NCBI GenBank assembly: GCA_903832325.1
Contig: CAILBC010000036.1
Location: 124,001 to 188,000 of the forward strand
Length of the DNA: 64,000 bases
Reading direction: 5' to 3'
Source: an uncultured Sphingomonadales bacterium
GTDB lineage: Bacteria; Pseudomonadota; Alphaproteobacteria; Sphingomonadales; Sphingomonadaceae
The position numbers and the translations under genes were made by a program. The notes beneath the pieces are model-generated. The model did not search any database. It saw only the letters and a program-made list of their open reading frames with translations, and was not told the origin of the DNA. Below, in pieces: positions 47,843 to 57,649 of this stretch (within the stretch, counting starts at the first letter, position 1; each line of letters starts with the position of its first letter).

Positions 47843-48876
47843 CCGGTGCGGACGCTGCGCCCGGCCGGCGCATGACCATGATCGAGGCGATCAACGACGC
47901 GCTCGACGTGATGCTGGCGCGCGATCCGATGGTGGTCGTGCTGGGCGAAGATGTGGGCTATTTCGGCGGGGTGTTTCGCGCGACGGCGGGGCTTCAGGCG
48001 AAACACGGCAGGACGCGCGTGTTTGACACGCCGATTTCGGAATGCGGCATTATCGGCGTGGCAGTGGGCATGGGCGCCTATGGCCTGCGGCCCGTGCCCG
48101 AAATCCAGTTTGCCGATTATATCTATCCGGGCCTTGATCAGCTCGTGTCCGAGGCGGCGCGGCTGCGCTATCGCTCGGCTGGGGAATTCACTGCGCCGAT
48201 GACGGTGCGATCGCCGTTTGGTGGCGGCATTTTCGGCGGCCAGACTCACAGCCAAAGCCCCGAAGCGCTGTTTACCCATGTTGCCGGGATCAAGACCGTG
48301 GTGCCCAGCACCCCCCATGATGCCAAGGGCCTGCTGATCGCGGCGATCGAAGACAACGATCCGGTGATCTTCTTCGAGCCCAAGCGGCTGTATAATGGCC
48401 CATTCAACGGCCATTACGACGAACCGGCAGTGCCCTGGTCGCGCCATCCGGACAGCCACGTGCCCGAAGGGCATTATCGCATCGATCTGGGCACCGCGCG
48501 GGTAGTGCGCGCGGGCGAGGCGGTCACGGTGCTGGCCTATGGCACGATGGTCCATGTCGCGCGCGAAGTGGCCGAGCGTCAGGGGATCGATGCCGAAGTG
48601 ATCGACTTGCGCACGCTCGTCCCGCTCGACATCGCGGCGATCGAACGCTCGGTGCGCAAGACCGGGCGCTGCATGGTGGTGCACGAGGCGACACGCACCG
48701 GCGGGTTTGGCGCCGAACTGGCCGCATTGGTGCAGGAACGCTGCTTTTACGCGCTCGAGGCGCCGGTAGAGCGCGTGACAGGGTTCGACACGCCTTATCC
48801 GCACAGCCTGGAATGGGCCTATTTCCCCGGGCCGGTGCGGATTGGTGAAGCCTTTGACCGCCTGATTGCTGCCTGA
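47839..48876 (+). CDS. Branched-chain 2-oxoacid dehydrogenase E1 beta subunit
   Basis: TMIEAINDALDVMLARDPMVVVLGEDVGYFGGVFRATAGL...PISECGIIGVAVGMGAYGLRPVPEIQFADYI. Confidence 0.94.
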   Translation: MTGADAAPGRRMTMIEAINDALDVMLARDPMVVVLGEDVGYFGGVFRATAGLQAKHGRTRVFDTPISECGIIGVAVGMGAYGLRPVPEIQFADYIYPGLDQLVSEAARLRYRSAGEFTAPMTVRSPFGGGIFGGQTHSQSPEALFTHVAGIKTVVPSTPHDAKGLLIAAIEDNDPVIFFEPKRLYNGPFNGHYDEPAVPWSRHPDSHVPEGHYRIDLGTARVVRAGEAVTVLAYGTMVHVAREVAERQGIDAEVIDLRTLVPLDIAAIERSVRKTGRCMVVHEATRTGGFGAELAALVQERCFYALEAPVERVTGFDTPYPHSLEWAYFPGPVRIGEAFDRLIAA

Positions 48877-48903
48877 ACCACCTGCCAAACGGATGATCGC
48901 GCC

Positions 48904-50214
48904 ATGAGCCGCCACACTTTCCGCCTTCCCGATATCGGCGAAGGCATTGCCGAAGCCGAAATCGTTGCCTGGCACGTGGCCGTGGGCGACGTGGTGGCCG
49001 AAGACAGCCCGCTGGCCGATGTGATGACCGACAAGGCGACCGTGGAAATGGAAAGCCCGGTCGCCGGCCGCGTGGTCGAAGTGGCGGGCGAAGTGGGTGA
49101 CAGGATCGCGATCGGATCGCCGCTGGTGGTGATCGAGACCGGGGATGGGGACGGTGAGGGGGACCGTGAGGGGGAGGGGGCTGCGCGCATCCTTCGACAG
49201 GCTCAGGATGAGCGGGTGTTGGAACACCGTGCTCCGGCCGTCACTCCGGAACCTTCGGTTACCCCAAACCCCGGCCCCGTTCGGGCCGAGCCCATCGAAT
49301 TACGCGCACCAACCCCGCATCAGTCACCCCCGGCCCAGGTGACACGCGTTCTCGCCAGCCCCGCTGTGCGCGCCCGCGCAATGGATCTGGGCATCGATCT
49401 GGCGCGGGTGCGCCCGGGCGAAGACGGCCGCGTGCGCCATGGCGATCTGGACCGGTTCATCGCCTATAACGCTGGCGGCGGCTTTGCCCCGGCGGGCGGG
49501 CGCCGCGCCGATGAAACGGTGCGCGTGATCGGCCTGCGCCGGCGGATTGCCGAAAACATGGCCGCGTCCAAACGGCACATCCCGCACTTTTCCTATGTCG
49601 AGGAAATCGACGTGACCGCGCTGGAGGCGATGCGCGGTGAACTCAACGCCGCGCATGCCACCCGCGGGCGGCTGACTCTGCTGCCGTTCCTGATCACCGC
49701 GATCTGCCGGGTGGTGCCCGATTTTCCGATGATCAACGCGCGCTATGATGATGAAGCCGGCGTGGTCACACGTCACGGCGCGGTGCACCTGGGCCTGGCC
49801 ACGCAAACCCCGGGCGGGCTGATGGTGCCGGTGATCCGCGATGCGCAAAGCCGCAACTTGTGGCAACTGGCGCAGGATATCACCCGGCTGGCCGATGCGG
49901 CGCGGGGCGGCACGATCGCGGCCGCCGACATGACGGGTTCGACGCTGACCGTAACCAGCCTGGGGCCGCTGGGCGGGGTGGCGACCACCCCGGTGATCAA
50001 TCGGCCCGAAGTCGCGATCATCGGGCCCAACCGGATCATCGAGCGCCCGATGTTCGTGCCCGACGGGCTGGGCGGTGAACGCCTGGCCAAACGCAAGCTG
50101 ATGAACCTGTCGATCAGTTGCGACCACCGCGTGGTCGATGGCTGGGATGCGGCCAGCTTTGTCCAGGCTGTGCGGCGCCTGATCGAAACGCCCAGCCTGC
50201 TGCTGGTTGGCTGA
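48904..50214 (+). CDS. Branched-chain 2-oxoacid dehydrogenase E2 (dihydrolipoyl acyltransferase)
   Basis: Lipoyl domain VMTDKATVEMESPVAG, E3-binding domain VLASPAVRARAMDLGIDLARVRPG, catalytic SCDHRVVDGWDAA. Confidence 0.94.
   Translation: MSRHTFRLPDIGEGIAEAEIVAWHVAVGDVVAEDSPLADVMTDKATVEMESPVAGRVVEVAGEVGDRIAIGSPLVVIETGDGDGEGDREGEGAARILRQAQDERVLEHRAPAVTPEPSVTPNPGPVRAEPIELRAPTPHQSPPAQVTRVLASPAVRARAMDLGIDLARVRPGEDGRVRHGDLDRFIAYNAGGGFAPAGGRRADETVRVIGLRRRIAENMAASKRHIPHFSYVEEIDVTALEAMRGELNAAHATRGRLTLLPFLITAICRVVPDFPMINARYDDEAGVVTRHGAVHLGLATQTPGGLMVPVIRDAQSRNLWQLAQDITRLADAARGGTIAAADMTGSTLTVTSLGPLGGVATTPVINRPEVAIIGPNRIIERPMFVPDGLGGERLAKRKLMNLSISCDHRVVDGWDAASFVQAVRRLIETPSLLLVG
49141..49180 (+). other. 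G-quadruplex-prone G-run array inside E2 linker coding sequence
   Basis: GGGGATGGGGACGGTGAGGGGGACCGTGAGGGGGAGGGGG. Confidence 0.6.
49189..49217. repeat. Sphingomonad-type dispersed palindromic repeat (TCCTTCGACAGGCTCAGGATGAGCGG) inside CDS
   Basis: Exact match to the remembered consensus; translates in frame to ILRQAQDER; antisense frame reads LILSLSKD. Confidence 0.75.
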
Positions 50215-50226
50215 ACCCGCGGGGCC

Positions 50227-50721
50227 TTACCGCACGATCCCGCGATAGGTGATCTGCCCCGCGCCGCCGGGCACGTGCCAGCGCACGTGGGTGACATCGG
50301 CGGGCAGGGCGCGGCGCCAGCCGGCGTCTTCATGGATGATCAGCGTTGAAAGCGGGCCCCAGGTGCGGCCGCCATCGATCGAAACGTCTTCGCTGCCATC
50401 ACCGGGTGCAGGCAGATAGGTGATGCTGCGTGGCACCGGGTTGGTGAGGGTCAGGCCGGTGGGAGCAGCGCCGCTCCAGCTTACCACAAACACCAGCCGG
50501 TCGCCGGAATGAAGGTCTTCGGCATGTTCCAGCACGCGTGCGGTGCGTCCGCCGGGCGCATGTTCAAGCCGTTCGACAAAGACATCGCCGGCCAGGCGCA
50601 CTTGGGCGGGATGGCGCGCGGCAGGCGCGGTGGGGTGCGGCTGCGGGGCGGCGGCAGCGAGCGCGGCAACCGGCAGCAGCGGCGCAGCGCAGGCGATGAC
50701 GGTCAGGCATTTGCGCAGCAT
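50227..50721 (-). CDS. Secreted hypothetical protein (DUF11-like)
   Basis: Signal peptide; LHSGDRLVFVVSWSGAAPTGLTLTNPVPRSITYLPAPGDGSEDVSIDGGRTWG. Confidence 0.75.
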   Translation of the reverse strand: MLRKCLTVIACAAPLLPVAALAAAAPQPHPTAPAARHPAQVRLAGDVFVERLEHAPGGRTARVLEHAEDLHSGDRLVFVVSWSGAAPTGLTLTNPVPRSITYLPAPGDGSEDVSIDGGRTWGPLSTLIIHEDAGWRRALPADVTHVRWHVPGGAGQITYRGIVR

Positions 50722-50959
50722 TGGCCGTGGCCCCCCAAAGCGCCCGGAAAGGTGATTGTCCGGCGCCCGGCCTAGCGCGACATGGCGAATATCCGGTTAA
50801 TGCGGGGGTTCGCTTTGGGCCATGGCGGTGGCGGGCAGGGGCCGGACCAAAACCTGGGCCAAAAAACCCGAGGCAAAATCCCTGGGCCAAAAAATCTTTG
50901 CCGTGCTTTGTTGACAGCCACAATTGCGTGCCATAGAGGCGCTGCTCCCAAGCGGGAAC

Positions 50960-51036
50960 GCGGGTGTAGCTCAGTTGGTTAGAGTGCCGGCCTGTCACGC
51001 CGGAGGTCGCGGGTTCAAGTCCCGTCACTCGCGCCA
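50960..51036 (+). tRNA. tRNA-Asp (GTC)
   Basis: GCGGGTGTAGCTCAGTTGGTTAGAGTGCCGGCCTGTCACGCCGGAGGTCGCGGGTTCAAGTCCCGTCACTCGCGCCA. Confidence 0.97.
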
Positions 51037-51065
51037 TTCACCGCTTCGGGTCCGACCATGCGCAC

Positions 51066-51142
51066 GCGGGTGTAGCTCAGTTGGTTAGAGTGCCGGCCTG
51101 TCACGCCGGAGGTCGCGGGTTCAAGTCCCGTCACTCGCGCCA
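51066..51142 (+). tRNA. tRNA-Asp (GTC), second copy
   Basis: Identical 77-nt sequence to 50960-51036. Confidence 0.97.
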
Positions 51143-51238
51143 TGGTCTGTCGATGTGCCGTCTTTTGATGTGGCCCTCTTAGGATATGGCCGCCTCTCTA
51201 TTTGTCTGGCATCGCGTCTGATGGTTTCCGGGGGTGGT

Positions 51239-51469
51239 TCAACCCCAGCGGCCGGTTTCCATCCAGATGAGAAACCGGCGCAGCGGCAACAGCCAGATCG
51301 TACCGAGCACGACATAGGCCAGCGCCTGCACCAGCACCGGCAGGCGGCCGATCGGTTCTGCCAGTTCCGCCACCAGCCCGGCATAGACCGCCAGCGCCAC
51401 CAGCAGCGCCAGAATGCCCGCCGGTTTGCGCCAGGTCGGGCGCAGGCGTTCGATATCGGGCTCAATCAT
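51239..51469 (-). CDS. DUF2842-like small membrane protein
   Basis: MIEPDIERLRPTWRKPAGILALLVALAVYAGLVAELAEPIGRLPVLVQALAYVVLGTIWLLPLRRFLIWMETGRWG. Confidence 0.8.
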   Translation of the reverse strand: MIEPDIERLRPTWRKPAGILALLVALAVYAGLVAELAEPIGRLPVLVQALAYVVLGTIWLLPLRRFLIWMETGRWG

Positions 51470-52073
51470 TGGCAGCTCCTGCAAAAGGTCCATAGAGCCG
51501 GGTCGGGGTGACCACGGCGGCCAGCGGGCGATCATGCGCTTCGCGCGGCAGACGTTCGACCAGCTGGCAATCCCATGCCAGCCCGATTGCCACCGTGCCC
51601 GGATGCGCCGCCAGCCAGCGATCATAATGCCCGCCGCCCTGGCCCAGCCGATCCCCCTGCGCGGTAAACCCGACCAGCGGTACAAACAGCACCTGGGGCA
51701 CGATCACATCGGTACTGGCAGCCGGCTGGGGCATGCCAAAGGGGCCGGGTTCGAGCAATTCATCAAGATGGGGCGAAGCCCAGCGGCGAAACTGCATCGC
51801 GCCTGCGCGATCGGCAAACCACGGCAGCGCCACGGTGTGCCCGGCTTCATGAAAATGGCGGGCATAGCCCAGCGCGGGCGCTTCGCCCGGCGCTGCGGCA
51901 TAAAGCCCCACGGTCGCGCCTGCGGGCACAAGATCGGCCAGCGCGGCCGGCGGGCGCATCAGCACCAGCGCGCGCACCCGCGGATCGAGATCGGCGGCAT
52001 GGGCGCGCCGGGCCGCGCGCAAGGACCGGCGCAGGGCATCCTTGGTCCGGATATGGTCAGTGCTGTCGTTCAA
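51462..52073 (-). CDS. 5-formyltetrahydrofolate cyclo-ligase
   Basis: TDVIVPQVLFVPLVGFTAQGDRLGQGGGHYDRWLAAHP motif. Confidence 0.93.
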   Translation of the reverse strand: MNDSTDHIRTKDALRRSLRAARRAHAADLDPRVRALVLMRPPAALADLVPAGATVGLYAAAPGEAPALGYARHFHEAGHTVALPWFADRAGAMQFRRWASPHLDELLEPGPFGMPQPAASTDVIVPQVLFVPLVGFTAQGDRLGQGGGHYDRWLAAHPGTVAIGLAWDCQLVERLPREAHDRPLAAVVTPTRLYGPFAGAAND

Positions 52074-52114
52074 CCGAAACAGGTCCCGGATCGGCCGGCA
52101 CCGGGTGCGGGCGT

Positions 52115-52310
52115 GATGGCAATTTTGGGGGGTGACGGGCCCACCATGGGTCGTTTGCTCGGAAAATCCTCTGACGCGTTTACGTCAGGTGGAGACCATG
52201 TGCCCGGAACCCCAATGGAATCAGAGTGGTCCTGGGCAGGGACAGCCCCCATAGGATTGCTTATAGCCTCAGGGATGTTCATGCGGCTCGTGCCGGGCAG
52301 AACCCGTCAT
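52115..52310 (-). ncRNA. ssrS: 6S RNA (approximate bounds)
   Basis: Conserved synteny zapA-6S-fau; region can fold as a long interrupted hairpin, e.g. CCTGAGGCTATAAGCA...CTATGGGGGCTGTCCCTG...; no ORF fits. Confidence 0.65.
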
Positions 52311-52317
52311 CCCCTAT

Positions 52318-52713
52318 TTAGGGATGATCGGCCGAATGCTCAAGCCGTGCGGCAAGCTTTTCCACCCGATCAGCGAGCGCGGCCACCCGGATAAGCAAAT
52401 CCGGGGTGATTTCGCCCTCGTTGCCAGAAGATTCCGGAGCGGCAGGTGCGGGGGCAGCAGGTTCCGGAGCAGCAGCTTGGGGCGCAGGGGCCGGTGGCCC
52501 CTTTTGCAGGGTGTGCAGCTCGTCCGCCAGCATCAGCGCGGCGATTACCAGCATGCGCGCCTCGGTCTGGCCCTGGCCCACGCCCAGCATGCGCACGCGA
52601 TCGTCGATCATCTGCGCCAGCATGGTCACATGATCGGCCTCTTCGGGCGCGATCGCGATGATATGGCTGCGCCCGCCGATGGTCAGCGTGATGTTGCGGT
52701 TTTGCGCGGTCAT
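52318..52713 (-). CDS. zapA: Cell division protein ZapA
   Basis: ITLTIGGRSHIIAIAPEEADHVTMLAQMIDDRVRML...EARMLVIAALMLADELH. Confidence 0.9.
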   Translation of the reverse strand: MTAQNRNITLTIGGRSHIIAIAPEEADHVTMLAQMIDDRVRMLGVGQGQTEARMLVIAALMLADELHTLQKGPPAPAPQAAAPEPAAPAPAAPESSGNEGEITPDLLIRVAALADRVEKLAARLEHSADHP

Positions 52714-52946
52714 GGCTTGTCCGATGCGGCGGGTGCTTCGGGCAGGTTGGCCAGCAACAGGTCAAGCTGGTGCAGTTCCTTGCTCACCGTGTCTTTCAGC
52801 CGGCGATGGCGCGCCTTCAGCGCGACCATTTCGGCCATTTCGGCCTCTCGCGCCGCCGCGGCGCGTTCCAGCCGGTCGAGCGCATGCGCGATCCGGTCAA
52901 GGTCCTGATCCAGACTTGCGGTTGGTTCGGGGCTTGGGGTGGTCAT
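52710..52946 (-). CDS. Small coiled-coil hypothetical protein upstream of zapA
   Basis: MTTPSPEPTASLDQDLDRIAHALDRLERAAAAREAEMAEMVALKARHRRLKDTV...; overlaps zapA start. Confidence 0.7.
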   Translation of the reverse strand: MTTPSPEPTASLDQDLDRIAHALDRLERAAAAREAEMAEMVALKARHRRLKDTVSKELHQLDLLLANLPEAPAASDKP

Positions 52947-53274
52947 GCCGTTCTCGCTAGCACAACGCCGCGCACAGGCAAGCGTGCGCGCGCGCCGTTG
53001 CGCCGCTGCCGCCGATTGCCGCGGCCCGGGTAATTTTGCGGTGCAGACGGATTGACTCAAGCCACGGTTTTCCGCCAATGCATAGGAATGCGCCAAACCG
53101 CCGGCACGCCTCTGCACGTCATCGCCCGGACATGGCGAGACAGCCAGGTCCGGGCGCAGGCCACAGCCTTGACGGGGGGGATGGGCTGTCCCAAGAGGCC
53201 GCAACCGAAGACCGAAACCGAATCAGTGTCATCCGCGTGGGGGGCCCCGCGCTCCAACAAGGGGGCAACCAGGA

Positions 53275-55242
53275 ATGACCCGTGAATCCGAAATGCTGGT
53301 GCCCATGGCCAATGCCATCCGCGCGCTGGCAATGGATGCCGTGCAGGCTGCCAATTCCGGCCACCCGGGCATGCCGATGGGCATGGCCGACGTTGCCACG
53401 GTGCTGTGGTCGGATTTTCTGAAATTCGATCCCGATGCGCCGCGCTGGGCCGATCGTGACCGGTTCGTGCTGTCGGCCGGGCATGGTTCGATGCTGATTT
53501 ATGCGCTGCTCCACCTGTCGGGCTATGCCTCGCCCACGATTGGCGACATCCGCAATTTCCGCCAGATGAACAGCGTGTGCGCCGGGCATCCGGAAAACTT
53601 CCTGATCCCCGGGGTGGAATGCACCACCGGCCCGCTGGGGCAGGGGTTTGCCATGGCGGTGGGCATGGCCATGGCCGAACGCCACATGAATGCCGTGTTT
53701 GGCGATGTGCTGGTTGATCATCGCACCTGGGTGATCGCGGGTGACGGCTGCCTGATGGAAGGCATCAACCACGAAGCGGTGGGCCTTGCCGGAACGCTCG
53801 GGCTGGGGCGGCTCAACGTGCTGTGGGATGATAACCGCATCACCATCGATGGCGATGCCAGCCTGTCGACCAGCGAGGATGTGCTGGGCCGCTATCGCGC
53901 CAGCGGCTGGCATGTCGCATCGTGCGACGGGCACGATCATGCCGATATCGCCCGCGCCCTGGCCGAAGCTGCCGCCGACCCGCGCCCCTCGCTGGTCGCC
54001 TGCCGCACGCTCATCGGCAAAGGCGCGCCCAACAAGGAAGGCGGCCACAATGTCCACGGCAGCCCGCTGGGCGCCGACGAGATTGCGGCAACCCGCGCCA
54101 ATCTGGGCTGGACGGCAGAACCCTTCGACATTCCCGCCGATATCCTGGCCGCCTGGCGCGCCACGGGCACGCGCGGCCGCGCCGCGCACCAGGCATGGCA
54201 GGCGGCAACCGCCGCGCACCCCGATCGCGCCGAATTCGACCGGCGCATGGCCGGCGAATTGCCGCCGATGGCCGATGCCGAGGCCGCCTTTGCCGGCTGG
54301 CTGGGCAATCCGCGCAAAGTTGCCACGCGCAAGGCATCGGAACTGGCGCTTGATGTGCTGGCCCCGGCCGTGCCCGAACTGTTTGGCGGCTCGGCCGATC
54401 TGACCGGATCGAACCTGACCAAAGTGAAGGCCACGCCCTCGTTCGGGCAGCAGGCCTATGCCGGGCGCCATGTCCATTACGGCATCCGCGAATTCGGCAT
54501 GGCCGCGGCGATGAACGGTGCGGCGCTGCACGGCGGGGTGATCCCTTATGGCGGCACGTTCCTGGTCTTTTCCGATTATTGCCGCAACGCGATCCGCCTT
54601 TCGGCGCTCCAGCACGTGCGCGCGGTCTATGTGATGACGCACGATTCGATCGGCCTGGGTGAAGATGGCCCGACTCACCAGCCGGTGGAGCACGTGATGA
54701 GCCTGCGGCTGATCCCCAATCTGCACGTGTTCCGCCCCGCCGATATCATCGAGACGGCGGAATGCTGGCAGATCGCCCTGGCCAGTGCGGCAACCCCTTC
54801 GGTGCTCGCGCTGTCGCGCCAGAATCTGCCGCAATTGCGCCAGACCGGCGGCAATCTCAGCGCGAAGGGCGCCTATCGCCTGATCGCCGCGACCGCACCG
54901 CGCAAAGTCGTGCTGATCGCCACCGGATCGGAAGTGGAAATCGCCGTGGCCACTGCCGCCGCGCTCGAAGCGCGCGGGCTGGGCGCCGATGTCGTATCGA
55001 TGCCGTGCTGGAGCCTGTTCGACATGCAGGACGCCGCCTATCGCGCCGATGTGCTGCCGGCGGACGTGCTGAAAGTTTCGATCGAGGCCGGCGTGACCAC
55101 CGGCTGGCAGAAATACGTCTGCGATGGCCTGACCATCGGCATCGACACGTTTGGCGCATCGGCCCCTGCCGATGTACTCTATGACCACTTCGGCCTTACC
55201 GCGGACAAGATCGTTCCGCGGATTCTCGACCGGATCATCTGA
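53275..55242 (+). CDS. tkt: Transketolase
   Basis: NAIRALAMDAVQAANSGHPGMPMGMADVATVLW; GDGCLMEGINHEA; HDSIGLGEDGPTHQPVEH. Confidence 0.97.
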   Translation: MTRESEMLVPMANAIRALAMDAVQAANSGHPGMPMGMADVATVLWSDFLKFDPDAPRWADRDRFVLSAGHGSMLIYALLHLSGYASPTIGDIRNFRQMNSVCAGHPENFLIPGVECTTGPLGQGFAMAVGMAMAERHMNAVFGDVLVDHRTWVIAGDGCLMEGINHEAVGLAGTLGLGRLNVLWDDNRITIDGDASLSTSEDVLGRYRASGWHVASCDGHDHADIARALAEAAADPRPSLVACRTLIGKGAPNKEGGHNVHGSPLGADEIAATRANLGWTAEPFDIPADILAAWRATGTRGRAAHQAWQAATAAHPDRAEFDRRMAGELPPMADAEAAFAGWLGNPRKVATRKASELALDVLAPAVPELFGGSADLTGSNLTKVKATPSFGQQAYAGRHVHYGIREFGMAAAMNGAALHGGVIPYGGTFLVFSDYCRNAIRLSALQHVRAVYVMTHDSIGLGEDGPTHQPVEHVMSLRLIPNLHVFRPADIIETAECWQIALASAATPSVLALSRQNLPQLRQTGGNLSAKGAYRLIAATAPRKVVLIATGSEVEIAVATAAALEARGLGADVVSMPCWSLFDMQDAAYRADVLPADVLKVSIEAGVTTGWQKYVCDGLTIGIDTFGASAPADVLYDHFGLTADKIVPRILDRII

Positions 55243-55260
55243 CCCTTCAGGAGACGTGAC

Positions 55261-56268
55261 ATGGCGGCAAAAGTCGCAATCAATGGTTTCGGACGCATCG
55301 GCCGCAATGTGGCGCGCGCCATCCTCGAACGCCCCGATTGCGGGCTGGAACTGGTCGCGATCAACGATCTGGCCAGCACGCTGGCCAATGCCCGCCTGTT
55401 CAAGCGTGACAGCGTGCACGGCGCCTATCACGGCACGGTCGAAGTGGACGGCACCGACCTGATCATCGACGGCAAGCGCATCAAGGTGACGGCCGAGCGT
55501 GATCCGGCCAAGCTGCCCCATGCGGCCGACGGCATCGACATCGCGCTGGAATGCACCGGGTTCTTCACCGATCGCGAAGGCGCGCAAAAGCACCTGGATG
55601 CCGGCGCCAAGCGCGTGCTGATTTCGGCGCCTGCGAAAAATGTCGATCTGACGGTGGTCTATGGCGTGAACCATGACAAGCTGACCGCCGCGCACACGAT
55701 CGTTTCGAACGCATCGTGCACCACCAATTGCCTGGCGCCCTTTGCCAAAGTCCTGCACGAAGCGATCGGCATCGAGCGTGGCCTGATGACCACGATCCAC
55801 AGCTATACCAACGATCAGAAGATCCTCGACCAGATCCATTCGGACCCGCGCCGCGCCCGCGCCGCAGCGATGAACATGATCCCCACCACCACCGGCGCCG
55901 CGCGCGCAGTGGGCGAAGTGCTGCCCGATCTGAAGGGAAAGCTCGACGGTTCGGCGATCCGCGTGCCCACACCCAATGTCTCGGTGGTCGATCTGACGTT
56001 CACGCCGATGCGCGACACCACGCGCGATGAAGTCAACGCGCTGTTGAAGGCTGCGGCCGAGGGCCCGCTGAAGGGTGTGCTGGCCTATACCGACGAACCG
56101 CTGGTTTCGATCGATTTCAACCACGATCCGGCCTCGTCGACGATTGACAGCCTGGAAACCGCAGTGATCGATGGCAAACTGGTGCGCGTGCTGTCGTGGT
56201 ATGATAACGAATGGGGTTTTTCGAACCGCATGGTCGATACCGCCGGCGTGATCGCCAATCTGATCTGA
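55261..56268 (+). CDS. gap: Glyceraldehyde-3-phosphate dehydrogenase, type I
   Basis: [30 protein letters not shown]. Confidence 0.97.
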   Translation: MAAKVAINGFGRIGRNVARAILERPDCGLELVAINDLASTLANARLFKRDSVHGAYHGTVEVDGTDLIIDGKRIKVTAERDPAKLPHAADGIDIALECTGFFTDREGAQKHLDAGAKRVLISAPAKNVDLTVVYGVNHDKLTAAHTIVSNASCTTNCLAPFAKVLHEAIGIERGLMTTIHSYTNDQKILDQIHSDPRRARAAAMNMIPTTTGAARAVGEVLPDLKGKLDGSAIRVPTPNVSVVDLTFTPMRDTTRDEVNALLKAAAEGPLKGVLAYTDEPLVSIDFNHDPASSTIDSLETAVIDGKLVRVLSWYDNEWGFSNRMVDTAGVIANLI

Positions 56269-56270
56269 CC

Positions 56271-56425
56271 CGAAATCCTCCCCGAACCGGGGAGGGGGAC
56301 CACCCGCAGGGTGGTGGAGGGGGATCGGCCCCACCCACCACCCCGCGCAAGACCTTGCACCCAGCCGCACAACCCCTCCACCGCCTTTCAGGCGGTCCCC
56401 CTCCCCGGGGCGGGGAGGAATCAAG
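56271..56425. repeat. Intergenic REP/BIME-like palindromic element between gap and pgk
   Basis: ATCCTCCCCGaaccGGGGAGGGGG ... CCCCCTCCCCGGGGCGGGGAGGAAT inverted ends plus inner GGTGGTGGAGGGGG/CCCTCCACC arms. Confidence 0.7.
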
Positions 56426-56434
56426 GATGCCACG

Positions 56435-57631
56435 ATGCCTTTCAAGACGTTGGACGACATTGGCGAAGTGGCCGGCAAGGCCGTGCTGGTGCGCGAAGAT
56501 CTGAACGTGCCGATGGCCGATGGCCGGGTTTCCGATGATACGCGCCTGCGCGCCACCGTGGCGACGCTGGCGGAACTGGCCGACCGGGGTGCGCGGGTGC
56601 TGGTGCTGGCCCATTTCGGCCGGCCCAAGGGCGAACGCGTCGAAGCCGATTCGCTGATCCACGTGGTGCCCGCGCTGCAGGCGGTGCTGGGTCGTTCGGT
56701 GGGTTTCATTGCCGATTGCACCGGCGATGCGGCCGAGGCGGCGGTGGCGGCGCTTTCCCCCGGATCGATAACCGTGCTGGAAAACACGCGGTTTCACAAA
56801 GGCGAGGAAAAGAACGACCCGGCCTTTGTCGCGGCATTGGCGCGGCTGGGTGATCTTTATGTCAACGATGCCTTTTCCGCCGCGCATCGCGCGCATGCCT
56901 CTACCGAGGGGCTGGCGCATGCACTGCCCGCTTATGCCGGGCGCGCCATGCAGGCCGAGCTTGAGGCGCTGGAAAAGGCGCTGGGCAAGCCCGAACATCC
57001 GGTGGCCGCAGTGGTCGGCGGGGCCAAAGTTTCGACCAAGCTGGCGGTGCTGACCCACCTGGTGACCAAAGTCGATCATCTGATCATCGGTGGCGGCATG
57101 GCCAACACGTTTCTCGCCGCGCGCGGGGTCGATGTGGGCAAATCGCTGTGCGAACACGATCTGAAGTCCACCGCCGAGGCCATTCTCGATGCCGCCGATG
57201 CAGCGGGTTGCACCGTGCATTTGCCCTATGATGCGCTGGTGGCCAGGGAATTTGCCGCCAATCCGCCATCGCTGCGCGTGACCAACGTGCACGAAGTCGC
57301 CGCCGACGAGATGATCCTCGATGTCGGCCCGCAGGCGACCGAGGCGCTGGCCGATGTGCTCAAGACCTGCCGCACGCTGGTGTGGAACGGGCCGCTGGGC
57401 GCGTTCGAAATTGCGCCTTTCGATACTGCCACGGTGGCGCTGGCGCGATCGGCGGCGGCACTGACCAGCGAAGGCGCGCTGGTTTCGGTGGCTGGCGGCG
57501 GTGATACCGTGGCCGCGCTCAACCACGCCGGGGTGGCGGGCGATTTTTCCTATGTGTCAACCGCGGGCGGCGCCTTCCTCGAATGGATGGAAGGCAAGGA
57601 TTTGCCCGGAGTCAGCGCGCTGAACGGTTGA
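56435..57631 (+). CDS. pgk: Phosphoglycerate kinase
   Basis: [58 protein letters not shown]. Confidence 0.97.
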   Translation: MPFKTLDDIGEVAGKAVLVREDLNVPMADGRVSDDTRLRATVATLAELADRGARVLVLAHFGRPKGERVEADSLIHVVPALQAVLGRSVGFIADCTGDAAEAAVAALSPGSITVLENTRFHKGEEKNDPAFVAALARLGDLYVNDAFSAAHRAHASTEGLAHALPAYAGRAMQAELEALEKALGKPEHPVAAVVGGAKVSTKLAVLTHLVTKVDHLIIGGGMANTFLAARGVDVGKSLCEHDLKSTAEAILDAADAAGCTVHLPYDALVAREFAANPPSLRVTNVHEVAADEMILDVGPQATEALADVLKTCRTLVWNGPLGAFEIAPFDTATVALARSAAALTSEGALVSVAGGGDTVAALNHAGVAGDFSYVSTAGGAFLEWMEGKDLPGVSALNG

Positions 57632-57649
57632 GCCTTTGCGGCAGGGGCG

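Noticed and set aside
47470-49227. 585-aa minus-strand ORF starting MFQHPLILSLSKD
   Set aside because: Antisense to E1/E2 genes; the N-terminus is the translated dispersed repeat, a known source of spurious ORFs
53119-56787. 1222-aa minus-strand ORF
   Set aside because: Antisense to tkt, gap and pgk; composition (His/Gly/Ala/Arg-rich) is typical of high-GC shadow ORFs
56117-57526. 469-aa minus-strand ORF
   Set aside because: Shadow of pgk and the gap-pgk repeat; low-complexity shadow composition
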